Shown here: one piece after another, positions 1-10,209 of the stretch | Numbering within the stretch: the stretch's first letter is position 1 | How the letters are laid out: the number at the start of each line of letters is the position of its first letter | From: Rhodobium orientis | GTDB lineage: Bacteria; Pseudomonadota; Alphaproteobacteria; Rhizobiales; Rhodobiaceae | DNA length: 64,000 bases | Assembly (NCBI RefSeq): GCF_003258835.1 | Contig: NZ_NPEV01000001.1 | Span: 62,001-126,000 of the forward strand | Direction of reading: 5' to 3' | Position numbers and translations under genes: made by a program | The notes under the pieces: model-generated | The model's database searches: none | Seen by the model: the letters and a program-made list of their open reading frames with translations, nothing else | Told to the model about the DNA's origin: nothing

Positions 1-2
1 TG

Positions 3-137
3 GACGCGATGGGTCCGGTGCGGCTGCGCGACGTCGACGACGCCCAGGCCGGCATGGTCGCCGTCGCCAAGGATCTGGCCGCCAGCGGCGAGATCATGAT
101 CACCAAGAACAAGGCAGAGGACGAGCTTGTCTATTAA
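3..137 (+). CDS. fliG: Flagellar motor switch protein FliG, C-terminal end (partial)
   Basis: This is the last 44 residues of an open frame that enters from the left edge and stops at TAA 135-137. The [10 protein letters not shown] segment followed by an alternating hydrophobic helix and a short charged tail matches the C-terminal torque-generating domain of FliG, the rotor protein that contacts the MotA stator and sits in the cytoplasmic switch (C ring). Its place directly before fliH, fliN and flbD is the order of the Caulobacter fliF operon. The amino-terminal part lies outside the window, so domain completeness cannot be judged. Confidence 0.85.
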   Translation, partial: DAMGPVRLRDVDDAQAGMVAVAKDLAASGEIMITKNKAEDELVY

Positions 138-165
138 GGCGACCTCGACAGGACGAAAGAAAAAG

Positions 166-864
166 ATGGCAGCGCCGGCACGGTTCCTGTTCGACACGGA
201 TTTCTCCGCACCGGCGGAGCCGGAACCCGTCGAGCCGGAGGTTTTCGAGGAGGCCTCGGACGCGCCGCTCTCCAACCACCTCAACGCCCTGGTGGCGGCG
301 GAAAAGCGCGCCTATGCGCGCGGTCACGCCGACGGCATGGAGGAAATGACCGCCAAGGCCCGCAAGCGGATGGCCGATGAGGCCGGCCGGCTGGTCTCCG
401 CGGCGCAGGGGATCCTCGGGGCCCTCGATGCCGACCGGGTCCGGATCGAGCGCGAGGCCGCCGAGCTTGCCCGCCAGATCGCCGGCAAGCTGGTCGACCA
501 TCTGATCGCGCGCGAGCCGACCGGCGAGATCGCGGCGCTGATCGAGGATTGCCTCGGGCCGCTGCGCCAGGCGCCGCACATCGTCGTGCGCGTCGAGGAA
601 AACGACGCCGACGCGATCAAGGCCGAGGTCGACCGCATCGCCCACGAGCGCGGATTCCTCGGGCGCCTCGTCGTCCTCGGCGAGCCGGACCTTGCCCGCG
701 GCGACTGCCGCATCGAATGGGCCGACGGCGGCATCGTCCGCGACCGGGCCGCGATCGAGGCGGAAATCGACGCGGCGATCGAAACCTATTTCAGGGCCCG
801 CGATGGTGGCGGGCCAGCCGATCCCGCGGCAAAGGCCGCGGCGGCGATGGAGAGTGAGCAATGA
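166..864 (+). CDS. fliH: FliH/FlbE-like flagellar export ATPase regulator
   Basis: The 232-residue protein has a Pro/Glu-rich N-terminus, a long charged helical middle (roughly residues 45-115) and a compact C-terminal alpha/beta part, the plan of FliH, which binds the export ATPase FliI and docks it at the C ring via FliN. I chose ATG 166 (MAAPARFLFD) because rhizobial homologues begin in the same way; an in-frame start at 127 would lie inside fliG. The stop overlaps the fliN start by ATGA, so the two are translationally coupled. In Caulobacter the gene at this position is called flbE. FliH sequences diverge strongly, so the assignment leans on context as well as on the sequence. Confidence 0.82.
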   Translation: MAAPARFLFDTDFSAPAEPEPVEPEVFEEASDAPLSNHLNALVAAEKRAYARGHADGMEEMTAKARKRMADEAGRLVSAAQGILGALDADRVRIEREAAELARQIAGKLVDHLIAREPTGEIAALIEDCLGPLRQAPHIVVRVEENDADAIKAEVDRIAHERGFLGRLVVLGEPDLARGDCRIEWADGGIVRDRAAIEAEIDAAIETYFRARDGGGPADPAAKAAAAMESEQ

Positions 865-1250
865 GCGACGACGACCTGCCGGGCGGCAAGACCGAAACCG
901 CGGAACGTGACGGTCTGGAAGGCGCCGATCCGATGGCCCTGAAGGAAATGTCGGAGGCCGGCTACCGCGTGCTCAGCGAGGAAGAGGACGAGCCGCAGTC
1001 GAAGACCGCGTCGGACCTGGAAGCCGTGTTCGACGTACCGGTCCGGGTGTCGGCCGTGCTCGGCCATTCCCGCATGCCGGTGGCGGATCTTCTGAAGATG
1101 TCCTCGGGCACGGTTCTGGAACTCGACCGCAAGGTCGGCGAAGCCATCGACATCTATGTCAACGACCGGCTCGTCGCCCGCGGCGAAGTGGTGCTGGTGG
1201 ACGAAAAGCTCGGCGTGACGATGACCGAGATCATCAAGACCGACCGCTGA
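861..1250 (+). CDS. fliN: Flagellar motor switch protein FliN
   Basis: FliN forms the lower ring of the flagellar switch and is a docking site for CheY-P and for FliH. The 129-residue protein has an acidic, disordered N-terminus of about 50 residues and then a SpoA/SurfaceAntigen-type domain with the characteristic LDRKVGEAIDIYVNDRLVA stretch (about residues 91-109). The length and layout are normal for FliN. It begins within the fliH stop (ATGA) and is followed 26 bases later by flbD, so fliG-fliH-fliN-flbD read as one transcription unit. Confidence 0.93.
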   Translation: MSDDDLPGGKTETAERDGLEGADPMALKEMSEAGYRVLSEEEDEPQSKTASDLEAVFDVPVRVSAVLGHSRMPVADLLKMSSGTVLELDRKVGEAIDIYVNDRLVARGEVVLVDEKLGVTMTEIIKTDR

Positions 1251-1276
1251 GCGCGTTTGGTCCCTGGAGAAGAACG

Positions 1277-2638
<1,362 letters not shown>

Positions 2639-2679
2639 ACGGAGCCGCGTCGACCAAATCGTGTTGCGGGGCCGCTTCG

Positions 2680-2695
2680 TTAACTCCCCGGTAAC
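2680..2695 (+). promoter_or_regulatory. CtrA-like box upstream of flhA (one mismatch)
   Basis: TTAA (2680-2683), seven bases, then GTAAC (2691-2695) differs at one position from the CtrA consensus TTAA-N7-TTAAC. It lies about 85 bases before flhA. CtrA controls early flagellar genes in many alphaproteobacteria, so the site is plausible, but the assignment is by inspection only. Confidence 0.45.
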
Positions 2696-2700
2696 CATAC

Positions 2701-2721
2701 GCTAGGCAAATTCTGCCTAGC
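2701..2721. repeat. Perfect 8-bp inverted repeat before flhA
   Basis: GCTAGGCA (2701-2708) and TGCCTAGC (2714-2721) are perfect reverse complements separated by five bases. The repeat lies between the CtrA-like box and the flhA start. It has no T tract on the plus strand, so it looks more like a protein-binding site or a 5' UTR hairpin than an flbD terminator. Confidence 0.6.
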
Positions 2722-2778
2722 GACTGTCGGCGCCAAAACTGCGCCCGGACGGCTTCAGGTGACCGGAGAAGCACTCAG

Positions 2779-4959
2779 ATGACCGATGTGACGGCAGGCG
2801 ACGTTTCGGCAAAGGCGCCGGCGCAACCGCCCGCTCCCGGAGAGGTCGGAGCCAAGGCCGGCGCTGCCGGCCCGAACGCCTTCACGATCACCCTGTCGCG
2901 CATCATCGCTACGCTGAAGAGCGGCGACCTGGGGCTCGCCGCCGGCGTTATGACCATCCTCGTCCTGCTCATCCTGCCGATGCCGGCGATGATGCTGGAC
3001 GTCTTCCTGGCGATCTCGATCATCTTTTCGGTCCTCATCCTGATGACCGCCCTGTTCATCCAGACGCCGCTGGAGTTTTCCGCCTTTCCCACGGTGCTCC
3101 TGATCGCGACGATGCTGCGGCTGGCGCTCAACCTCGCTTCGACGCGGCTGATTCTCGCCAACGGCCATGAGGGCACCGATGCCGCCGGCTCGGTCATCCA
3201 GGCCTTCGGCAGCTTCGTCATGCGCGGCAATTTCGTCATCGGCCTGATCGTCTTTGCCATTCTGGTGATCGTCAATTTCATCGTCATCACCAAGGGTTCC
3301 GGGCGCATCGCCGAGGTCGCCGCCCGCTTCACCCTCGATGCCATGCCCGGCAAGCAGATGGCGATCGACGCGGACCTGTCCGCCGGCCTCATCGACGAGG
3401 GCCAGGCGCGCGAGCGGCGCAAGAACCTGGAAGACGAATCGGCCTTCTTCGGCGCCATGGACGGTGCCTCCAAGTTCGTGCGCGGCGATGCCATCGCCGG
3501 CCTCCTCATCACCTTCATCAACATCATCGGCGGCATCGTCATCGGTGTTGCCCAGCAGGACCTGTCGCTCGCCGACGCCAGCCATTCCTATACGCTGCTC
3601 ACCGTCGGCGACGGCCTCGTCAGCCAGATCCCGGCGCTGATCGTCTCCACCGCCGCCGGCATGCTGGTCTCCAAGGCCGGCGTCACGGGCGCCGCCGACA
3701 AGGCACTGGTCGCCCAGCTCTCCGGCTATCCGAAGGCGCTCGGCGTCTCCTCCTTCGTCATGGTGGTGATGGCGGCACTGCCGGGCATGCCGGTGATCCC
3801 GTTCCTGACGCTCGCCGCCGGGGCCGGCTACGTGGCCTATGTGTCGGACCGCAAGCAACGGATGAACCAGGCGCAAAAGGTCGTCGCCGAGGCAAAGGCC
3901 CAGGCGCCGGCGGAACCGTCCGAGCCGCCGATCAGCGAAGTCTTGAAGATGGACGACCTCAGGATCGAGCTCGGCTACGGCCTGCTGCCGCTGATCAACA
4001 AGGCTGACGGGCCGGACCGGCTGACCGACCAGATCAAGGCGCTGAGGCGCCAGCTCGCGGCGGAACTGGGCGTCGTCATGCCGCCGGTGCGTATCCTCGA
4101 CAACGTGCAGATCGAGGCCAACGACTACATCATCAAGATCAAGGAGGTGGAGGCCGGGCGCGGCATCGTCTACCCGAACCTCTATATGGCGATGGATCCG
4201 ATGGGCAAGCAGATCGACCTGCCGGGCGCCCACACCACCGAGCCGACCTTCGGCCTGCCGGCGACCTGGATCGAGGCATCCTTACGCGAGGAGGCCTCTA
4301 TCAAGGGCTACACCGTGGTCGATCCCTCCACGGTGATGTCGACCCACCTGACGGAGACCCTGAGGGCCAACGTCTCCGACCTATTGTCCTACGCCGACGT
4401 CCAGAAGCTGCTTTCGGAACTGCCGAAGGAGCAGGGCAAGCTGGTCGACGACATCGTGCCCGGCCAGATCACCGTCTCCGGCATCCAGCGCGTGCTGCAG
4501 ACGCTGCTCACGGAACGGGTGTCGATCCGCGACCTGCCGTCGATCCTGGAAGGCATCGCCGAGGCGACCGGCTTCACGCGCTCGCCGCAGTCGATCGCCG
4601 AGCATGTGCGCACGCGCCTTGCGCGGCAGATCTGCGCCCAGTACCAGGCGCCGGGCGGCTACCTGCCGCTGATCGCCCTGTCGCCGAAATGGGAGCAGGA
4701 GTTCGGCGAGGCGCTGGTCGGCGAGGGCGATAACCGCCAGCTCGCCATGGCGCCGTCGAAGCTGCAGGAATTCGTCGTCGCCGTGCGCGATGCCTTCGAG
4801 GAGGCGGCGCGCATGGGCGAGGTGCCGGTGCTGCTCACTTCGCCGCCGATCCGCCCCTTCGTGCGCTCCATCGTCGAACGCTTCCGCTCGCATACCACGG
4901 TGATGAGCCAGAGCGAGATCCACCCGCGGGCGCGGCTGAAGACGGTGGCGAGCATTTAG
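2779..4959 (+). CDS. flhA: Flagellar type III export gate protein FlhA
   Basis: The 726-residue protein is the inner-membrane export gate of the flagellar type III secretion system. About eight membrane segments lie in residues 55-350, followed by a large soluble C-terminal domain that binds chaperone-substrate complexes. The FHIPEP family signature (R-x-AEVAARF-x-LDAMPGKQM) is at about 175-194, in the loop that couples proton flow to export. Its length and layout are normal for the family. The start at 2779 is supported by a GGAGAAG site. A 140-base gap with a CtrA-like box and a palindrome separates it from flbD, so it probably has its own promoter. Confidence 0.97.
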   Translation: MTDVTAGDVSAKAPAQPPAPGEVGAKAGAAGPNAFTITLSRIIATLKSGDLGLAAGVMTILVLLILPMPAMMLDVFLAISIIFSVLILMTALFIQTPLEFSAFPTVLLIATMLRLALNLASTRLILANGHEGTDAAGSVIQAFGSFVMRGNFVIGLIVFAILVIVNFIVITKGSGRIAEVAARFTLDAMPGKQMAIDADLSAGLIDEGQARERRKNLEDESAFFGAMDGASKFVRGDAIAGLLITFINIIGGIVIGVAQQDLSLADASHSYTLLTVGDGLVSQIPALIVSTAAGMLVSKAGVTGAADKALVAQLSGYPKALGVSSFVMVVMAALPGMPVIPFLTLAAGAGYVAYVSDRKQRMNQAQKVVAEAKAQAPAEPSEPPISEVLKMDDLRIELGYGLLPLINKADGPDRLTDQIKALRRQLAAELGVVMPPVRILDNVQIEANDYIIKIKEVEAGRGIVYPNLYMAMDPMGKQIDLPGAHTTEPTFGLPATWIEASLREEASIKGYTVVDPSTVMSTHLTETLRANVSDLLSYADVQKLLSELPKEQGKLVDDIVPGQITVSGIQRVLQTLLTERVSIRDLPSILEGIAEATGFTRSPQSIAEHVRTRLARQICAQYQAPGGYLPLIALSPKWEQEFGEALVGEGDNRQLAMAPSKLQEFVVAVRDAFEEAARMGEVPVLLTSPPIRPFVRSIVERFRSHTTVMSQSEIHPRARLKTVASI

Positions 4960-4985
4960 GGCGCATGGTGCACAGATCGGTTCGT

Positions 4986-5087
4986 CGTCATTGCGAACGA
5001 GCGAAGCGAGTGCGGCAATCCAGGGGCCATACGCTCCGAGCAAATTGCTCTGGATCGCCGCGTCGCCTACGGCTCCTCGCGATGACG
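4986..5087. repeat. Dispersed palindromic intergenic repeat, copy A (diverged)
   Basis: A CGTCATTGCG...GGCAATCCAG arm is followed by its near-reverse complement CTGGATCGCC...CGATGACG. The same unit occurs near 20889, 52488 and 59558. It fills most of the gap between flhA and the convergent ACT-domain gene. This copy has more substitutions than the others. Open frames across it are an artefact of the repeat. Confidence 0.7.
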
Positions 5088-5205
5088 ATCTTGTTTAACG
5101 CAACGGCACGTACACATGCGCTGCTCCCCGTCCTTCGGACCCTCGCGATGACGGGCGTGCGTCGTCTGGTCCGCTTGCGGCCTACCGTTACTGGGCTCGC
5201 GCCGT

Positions 5206-5739
5206 TTAGTTGGACTGACCCTCCAGCTCCTTCAGATCGATATCCACCATGATGTCGTGGGCGATCAGCTCAAGCGCATCGCGCAGGTCGTCGACGTCGA
5301 GGCCGTCCGGCAGGATCACCTCCGCATCGGCGGAGAACATTGCCTCGCCGCTCATGGAGCCGGAAAAGACCTCGGTCCTCAGGTCTTCCACGCTGACGCC
5401 GTTGGCGGCGAGGATGCGGCTGACGTCGCGCACGATGCCGGCGTGATCCTGGCCGGTGACGGCGAGGTGGGCGGCCGTGCCGATTGTGCCGCCGCCGGTC
5501 TCCGCCTGGCGCCAGGTCACCGAGATGCCCTCGCCGGCAAGGTCGCAGAGCGCCCGCGTCAGTCCCTCCACATGGTCGTCCGGGACCTGGATCCGCACGA
5601 TGCCGGCGAATTCGCCGCCGAGCCGCGACATGGCGCTGTCGATCCAGTTGCCCTCGGAAAACGAGACGGCTTCGGCGACGGCCTCGACGACGCCGGGGCG
5701 GTCGCGGGCGATGACGGTGAGGATAAGCTGTTGCGGCAT
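5206..5739 (-). CDS. ACT-domain protein, GcvR-like regulator
   Basis: The 177-residue protein contains two tandem ACT folds (about 1-75 and 88-170). The first opens with LTVIARDRPGVVEAVAEAV and the second with VTGQDHAGIVRDVSRIL, the typical ACT beta1-alpha1 pattern. GcvR-type proteins have this double-ACT layout and modulate the glycine-cleavage regulator GcvA through protein contact; no DNA-binding or catalytic domain is present. I start at ATG 5739 (MPQQLILTVIA) because the longer upstream frame is low-complexity and not ACT-like. The exact partner is not shown by the context. Confidence 0.75.
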   Translation of the reverse strand: MPQQLILTVIARDRPGVVEAVAEAVSFSEGNWIDSAMSRLGGEFAGIVRIQVPDDHVEGLTRALCDLAGEGISVTWRQAETGGGTIGTAAHLAVTGQDHAGIVRDVSRILAANGVSVEDLRTEVFSGSMSGEAMFSADAEVILPDGLDVDDLRDALELIAHDIMVDIDLKELEGQSN

Positions 5740-5930
5740 CGTTTGTCGGACGTCCTTCCGGATCTTGTCGTTGTCTTGTCCCGGCGCCGACAGGCGAGGC
5801 CGGGGATGGCGGGACGAGTCTCGCTTGCCCGTGCGCCTATCGCAAGGCTTGAATGGTCGCGGGGGGTGCTTGGCGTCGCCGCGGCGATCGGCTATCGAGG
5901 GAAAAAACATGTTCCGAACCCGGCGACAGC

Positions 5931-6554
5931 ATGACCTATCTCGACCTCAACGGCATGACCGATCTGCCTTCCGGCAAGGTCGCCTCCATCGTCACCTCGC
6001 TGGAAATGACGGCGCCGCCCGAGCCGCGCGATGCGCCGGAGCGGGGCGACCTTGACCTCGTCAGAATGGCGTGGCCGAAGGGTGCGCCGGACCTTGCCTG
6101 GTACCGGGACATCTACCGGCGTATCGGCGAGGATTGGCTATGGTTTTCGCGGCTGGAACTGCCCGACGACGCGCTCGCCGCGATTCTCGACGATCCGGGC
6201 ATCGAGGTCCACGCGCTGATGGCGGATGGCCGGGCGGAGGGGATCGTGGAACTCGACCGGCGCCGGGCGCCGGACGTGGAGCTTGCCTTTTTCGGAGTGA
6301 GCGAAGCCCTCGTCGGCAAGGGCGCCGGGCGCTGGATGATGACGAGGGCACTGGAGATCGCCTGGTCGACGAGCCCGCGCCGGCTCTGGGTCCACACCTG
6401 CACCCTCGACCATCCGGCGGCACTGTCCTTCTACATGCGCTCCGGCTTCCGGCCGTTCCGCCGTTCCATCGAGGTGGTCGACGACCCGCGCCTCACGGGT
6501 GTCCTCCGCCGCGACGCGGCCGCGCATATTCCGGTGATCCTGCCGGGGAAGTGA
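5931..6554 (+). CDS. GNAT family N-acetyltransferase
   Basis: The 207-residue protein has a GNAT fold: the acetyl-CoA binding segment is seen as GVSEALVGKGAGRWMMTRAL (about 123-142), followed by a beta-strand and the LDHPAALSFYMRSGFRPF motif that is usual near the end of such enzymes. An N-terminal segment of about 60 residues precedes the core. Substrate is unknown. I took ATG 5931 rather than 5853 because the shorter form begins with a normal N-terminus (MTYLDLNGMT). It is convergent with mtnA, the stops lying three bases apart. Confidence 0.8.
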   Translation: MTYLDLNGMTDLPSGKVASIVTSLEMTAPPEPRDAPERGDLDLVRMAWPKGAPDLAWYRDIYRRIGEDWLWFSRLELPDDALAAILDDPGIEVHALMADGRAEGIVELDRRRAPDVELAFFGVSEALVGKGAGRWMMTRALEIAWSTSPRRLWVHTCTLDHPAALSFYMRSGFRPFRRSIEVVDDPRLTGVLRRDAAAHIPVILPGK

Positions 6555-6557
6555 GGG

Positions 6558-7652
6558 TCACACCCGTTCCGGGAACGCTGCGGCGATCGCCTCCCTGTTG
6601 GCGTCGACGATGCCGCGCTCCGTGATCAGGCCGGCGACGAGCCGGGCGGGCGTCACGTCAAAGGCCGGGTTGGCCGCCGGCGAGCCGTCCGGCAGGATGG
6701 TGATGGTTGCGATCGTGCCGGCGTCGGTGCGGCCGGTGAGGCGCGAGACCTCCTCCATGGCGCGCTCCTCGATGGGGATTTCGGCAACGCCGTCCTCGAC
6801 CCGGAAGTCGATGGTCGGCGAGGGCAGGCCGACATAGAACGGAATGCTGTTGTCGGCGGCGGCGAGCGCCTTCAGATAGGTGCCGATCTTGTTGCAGACG
6901 TCGCCGGTGGCGGTGGTGCGGTCGGTGCCGGTGATGACGAGATCGACCTTGCCGTGCTGCATCAGGTGGCCACCGGCATTGTCGACGATGACGGTGTGCG
7001 GCACGCCATGGTGGCCGAGCTCCCAGGCGGTCAGCGAGGCGCCCTGGTTGCGCGGCCTTGTCTCGTCGACCCAGACATGGACCGGGATGCCGGCATTGTG
7101 GGCCATGTAGATGGGCGCCGTCGCCGTGCCCCAGTCGACGGTGGCGAGCCAGCCGGCATTGCAGTGGGTGAGGACGTTGACCGCCTCGCCGGTCGGTTTC
7201 CTGGCCGCGATTGCCTCGATCAGCGCCAAACCGGCCTTGCCGATGGCGGCGTTGATCTCCACGTCCTCGTCGCAGATTTCCGCCGCCCTCTTGTAGGCGG
7301 CGGCGACACGCTCGGTGGGGTCGAGCGGCGAGAGCACCTTTTCCATCTCTTCCAGCGCCCAGCGCAGGTTGATCGCCGTCGGCCGTGTCGCCAGGAGCAC
7401 GTCGGTCGCGGTGGCCAGCGTCGCATCGGAGGCGTCGTCGCGCAGCGCGAGCGCCATGCCGTAGGCGGCGGTCGCCCCGATCAAGGGTGCGCCGCGCACC
7501 CACATGTCGCGGATGGCGCGGGCGGCATCGTCGAGGGTCTTCAGATCGAGGGTGGTGAAGACGTGCGGCAGGCGGGTCTGGTCGATGATGCCGACGCTCC
7601 AGCCGTCGTCGTTGAGCCAGATCGTGCGATAATCGGTGCCGTCAACTTTCAT
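6558..7652 (-). CDS. mtnA: S-methyl-5-thioribose-1-phosphate isomerase MtnA
   Basis: MtnA converts 5-methylthioribose-1-phosphate to 5-methylthioribulose-1-phosphate in methylthioadenosine salvage. The 364-residue protein has the normal length and carries both catalytic signatures: the Cys in [19 protein letters not shown] (C160 type) and the Asp in [19 protein letters not shown] (D240 type), with the substrate-loop segment [16 protein letters not shown] near the N-terminus. The start at ATG 7652 ([13 protein letters not shown]) is chosen on homology; the frame upstream is arginine/serine-rich and belongs to another strand. mtnP lies elsewhere in the window (31643) and the other salvage genes are not seen. 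Confidence 0.95.
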   Translation of the reverse strand: MKVDGTDYRTIWLNDDGWSVGIIDQTRLPHVFTTLDLKTLDDAARAIRDMWVRGAPLIGATAAYGMALALRDDASDATLATATDVLLATRPTAINLRWALEEMEKVLSPLDPTERVAAAYKRAAEICDEDVEINAAIGKAGLALIEAIAARKPTGEAVNVLTHCNAGWLATVDWGTATAPIYMAHNAGIPVHVWVDETRPRNQGASLTAWELGHHGVPHTVIVDNAGGHLMQHGKVDLVITGTDRTTATGDVCNKIGTYLKALAAADNSIPFYVGLPSPTIDFRVEDGVAEIPIEERAMEEVSRLTGRTDAGTIATITILPDGSPAANPAFDVTPARLVAGLITERGIVDANREAIAAAFPERV

Positions 7653-7677
7653 CTGAAAAATGCTCCGGAAATGGGGG

Positions 7678-8157
7678 CTATCCCTTGACGTCGACCGGCG
7701 TCGCGCCGATGGCATCGGCAAGGGCGTTCGGATCGCAGGAAAAGACGCATTTCGGCGTTCCGGCCGCGGCCCAGACGACATTGAAGCCGAGAAGGTCGGT
7801 GTCGATGAAGGTCTGGAGGGGCGTCGCGTGGCCGAGCGGCGGGATGCCGCCGATGGCAAAGCCGGTGAGGGCGCGCACGTCGTCGGCATCGGGTCGGGTC
7901 AAGGCCTCGCCGAGATGTTTCGCGACGCCCTTCTCATTCACCCGGTTTGCGCCGGAGACGAGGAAGAGATAGGGCTTTTTCGAGGTCTTGCCGCGAAACA
8001 CCAGCGACTTGACGATCTGGGCGACGGTGCAGCCACAGGCGCTCGCCGCGTCCTCGGCGGTGCGGGTCGAGGCCGGCATTTCCATCACCGTGACATTGAG
8101 CCCGGCACGCGCTGCAGCTTCGCTGACGAGCCGTGCGCTTTTCGGCAGTTCGCTCAT
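7678..8157 (-). CDS. YbaK/EbsC-type aminoacyl-tRNA deacylase
   Basis: The 159-residue protein matches the YbaK/EbsC (INS-like) editing domain that hydrolyses mischarged tRNA, often Cys-tRNA(Pro). The key lysine of the family is seen in [11 protein letters not shown] (about residues 44-54), and the [12 protein letters not shown] loop (about 99-110) forms the substrate pocket. Its substrate among mischarged tRNAs cannot be told from the sequence. It is read in the same direction as mtnA with a 25-base gap. Confidence 0.88.
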   Translation of the reverse strand: MSELPKSARLVSEAAARAGLNVTVMEMPASTRTAEDAASACGCTVAQIVKSLVFRGKTSKKPYLFLVSGANRVNEKGVAKHLGEALTRPDADDVRALTGFAIGGIPPLGHATPLQTFIDTDLLGFNVVWAAAGTPKCVFSCDPNALADAIGATPVDVKG

Positions 8158-8268
8158 GGTTGCCCGCTCTCATCCTCGTGTCGTTCGATGGGCGAAGATG
8201 GCCGAGCATGTATCCAATGGCAAGGGCGCGGCGGGTCGCGGCGGGCGTGCCATGGCGCCGAAATTCTG

Positions 8269-8283
8269 TTAACAGTTCGTTAA
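8269..8283 (+). promoter_or_regulatory. Perfect CtrA box (TTAA-N7-TTAA)
   Basis: TTAA at 8269-8272 and TTAA at 8280-8283 are separated by exactly seven bases, an exact match to the core consensus of the cell-cycle regulator CtrA. In a GC-rich intergenic region two TTAA words at this spacing are unlikely by chance. The site is 31 bases before ATG 8315, where it could overlap the promoter. Confidence 0.65.
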
Positions 8284-8314
8284 GCGGGGGGCCGATCGGG
8301 CAAAGGACCGGGTC

Positions 8315-9229
8315 ATGACGATGGAAGACAACGTGGTGCCGCACGAGCGCATTCGCACGCTTCGCGAAGCCGTGCAGCAGGCGCGCATTGCCGAGGCCGA
8401 CCGCTCCGATGCGCTGGAACAGCGGCGGCAGACCGAGCAGGTGCGCCTGGAGCTGGTGGCGCGGGAGCTGGAAGGCGTCTTTGCCGAGGCGCGGGAAAAG
8501 AGCGACCAGTTCATCTGCGAGATTTCCGCCGGCGCCACGCCGCGGTTGTGGATCGACGTCACCTCCCATGTGGCGGTCGCCAACGATATCCACACCTACC
8601 GTTTCCTGAAGGACACGCGGCTCGGCCGTATCGTTCTTGCCGAGACCGACGATACGGGCACGCTCGCCGACCGCGTCACTGCCTATATCGCGGAGCGGGT
8701 CGTCGACCTGGAACGGGCGGTGGAGGCCGACTGGCAGATCTGGCGGCTGAACGAGCAGGCGCAGAAGGAAGCGGCGGAAGCCCAGAAGCGCGACGAGGAC
8801 AAGGCCGCGGAGGCCAAGGCGCGGGACGACGAGGCGGAAGCGGCGAACACGGCACGCCTGGACGGCCCGGCGGGCCGGCCGCGCGAGCGCGGCCATGCCG
8901 GCTTTGCCTTTCTCTTCGGGCTCATTCTCGGCTGCGCGGCGCTGGCCGTCTGGATGCAGGCCTCCGGCCAGTACGATTTCCGCCAGCACCTGAAATTCCT
9001 GCAGACGAGCGGCACGGCCTCGTTCCCGCAATTGACGGCGGAGCCCAGTGAAGAGACGGCGACGGCGACCGAGGAAACGGCGCCGGCAACGCCTGCCGAG
9101 GAGGAGACCGCGGCTGAACCGGCCGATGAGACCGGCAGCATTCCGGAACTGGCCGGCGCGCCCGAAACTCAGCCGGAAGCGGCGACGGGCTCCGAGACGT
9201 CTTCGGAAACGGTCGCGCCGGGCGAATAG
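8315..9229 (+). CDS. Conserved hypothetical coiled-coil protein with one membrane helix
   Basis: I do not recognise a named family. The 304-residue protein has a charged helical N-terminus (10-65), a small mixed alpha/beta segment (66-135, including WIDVTSHVAVAND), a long Ala/Glu/Lys coiled coil (140-180), a single membrane helix (about 196-214) and a C-terminal tail rich in Thr, Glu, Ala and Pro. If the positive residues before the helix face the cytoplasm, the acidic tail is periplasmic. A perfect CtrA box just upstream suggests cell-cycle-linked expression. The ribosome site AAGGA precedes ATG 8315. The last 61 bases overlap the convergent phosphoesterase gene. Confidence 0.7.
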   Translation: MTMEDNVVPHERIRTLREAVQQARIAEADRSDALEQRRQTEQVRLELVARELEGVFAEAREKSDQFICEISAGATPRLWIDVTSHVAVANDIHTYRFLKDTRLGRIVLAETDDTGTLADRVTAYIAERVVDLERAVEADWQIWRLNEQAQKEAAEAQKRDEDKAAEAKARDDEAEAANTARLDGPAGRPRERGHAGFAFLFGLILGCAALAVWMQASGQYDFRQHLKFLQTSGTASFPQLTAEPSEETATATEETAPATPAEEETAAEPADETGSIPELAGAPETQPEAATGSETSSETVAPGE

Positions 9230-10119
9230 ACGAGACGCCGGCTGCGGATTTCCGACACCGGCTTGCCGGGCAGCGTGAGGCCGCGCTCGGTCATGGCGCA
9301 GGTCCAGCCGCCGTCGGTTTTTTCCATATCGAAGAGGTTGTAGCGGGCCGCCGGGCGCTTGTCGCCGGGGGCGTTGGAGGCCGACGGCACGCCGATGATC
9401 GGCACCGGCCTCGTGTCGCCGTCGATCCACACGAGGCTGTCCACATGGGTATGGCCGTGCAGCACCAGCTCGGCGCCGGCCTCGTGGATGGCGCGGCTGA
9501 AATGGCCCGTGCCGATGAGGCGGCGGTGCCAGTATTTGCGCGAGCGGACCGGCGGATGGTGGATGAGGACGACGCGGAAGAGGTTTTCGGCCTGCAGGCT
9601 CTTCAACGTCCGGCAGAGCGCCCGGGCCTGGCGGCTGTCGAAGACGCCGGTCGCCATGAAGGGAGCGGAGGCCGTGGCGCTGGACAGCGCGACGATCGCC
9701 AGCGGGCCGCGCCGGCGCACGAACGGAAAGTCGTTGCCGTCGAGCGCTGCAGTATCGCCGGTCATGAACGGGCGCCAGGACTTGATCGCCCGCTTCACCG
9801 AGCCGGGCACATAGGCGTCGTGGTTGCCGGGAATGGCGGTGACGTCATGGGGCGGCCCGAGGCTCTGCAGCCAGGCGCGGGCGGGTTCGATCTCGGCCTT
9901 CAGCGACAGGTTGACGAGATCGCCGGTGACCGCAATGTGGTCGGGCGCCTGGGTCGCCAGGTCGGCGAGCAGGGTCGTCAGGTGGTCGGCCGTGTGGGTT
10001 CCGGCCCGGTTTCGGTGCCAGTTGACGTAGCCGATGACGCGCTTCGACATCAGCTCGCGGATGCGCGCGTCAGGCAGCGGGCCGAGATGGGGATCGGAGA
10101 GGTGGGCGAGGCGGTACAT
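9169..10119 (-). CDS. Calcineurin-like metallophosphoesterase
   Basis: The 316-residue protein shows the full set of calcineurin-type metal motifs in order: D-x-H in LSDPHLG, GD in AVTGDLVN, GNHD in AIPGNHDAY, the His of VVLIHHPP and the GHTH near residue 235. These coordinate a two-metal centre that hydrolyses phosphodiesters; relatives act on cyclic nucleotides or lipid phosphates, and the substrate is not evident here. The start at 10119 (MYRLAHLSDPHLG) agrees with the family; an ATG nine bases upstream is also possible. Its 3' end overlaps the convergent gene at 8315-9229. Confidence 0.88.
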   Translation of the reverse strand: MYRLAHLSDPHLGPLPDARIRELMSKRVIGYVNWHRNRAGTHTADHLTTLLADLATQAPDHIAVTGDLVNLSLKAEIEPARAWLQSLGPPHDVTAIPGNHDAYVPGSVKRAIKSWRPFMTGDTAALDGNDFPFVRRRGPLAIVALSSATASAPFMATGVFDSRQARALCRTLKSLQAENLFRVVLIHHPPVRSRKYWHRRLIGTGHFSRAIHEAGAELVLHGHTHVDSLVWIDGDTRPVPIIGVPSASNAPGDKRPAARYNLFDMEKTDGGWTCAMTERGLTLPGKPVSEIRSRRLVYSPGATVSEDVSEPVAASG

Positions 10120-10209
10120 GCCTCGCATCTAGTGCCCGGATCGCCCGGCGTCCACCCTCAGACGAGGGGAGCCAGGCAGATCGGCACGAGCCGTGCGTCC
10201 GGCCGTCGT

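Noticed and set aside
4965-5252. Plus-strand open frame between flhA and the ACT gene
   Set aside because: It consists of the palindromic repeat and adjacent GC-rich sequence and has no ribosome site or family resemblance.
7653-7889. N-terminal extension of mtnA
   Set aside because: It overlaps the YbaK-type gene and is Ser/Arg/Pro-rich; MtnA has its normal length from ATG 7652.
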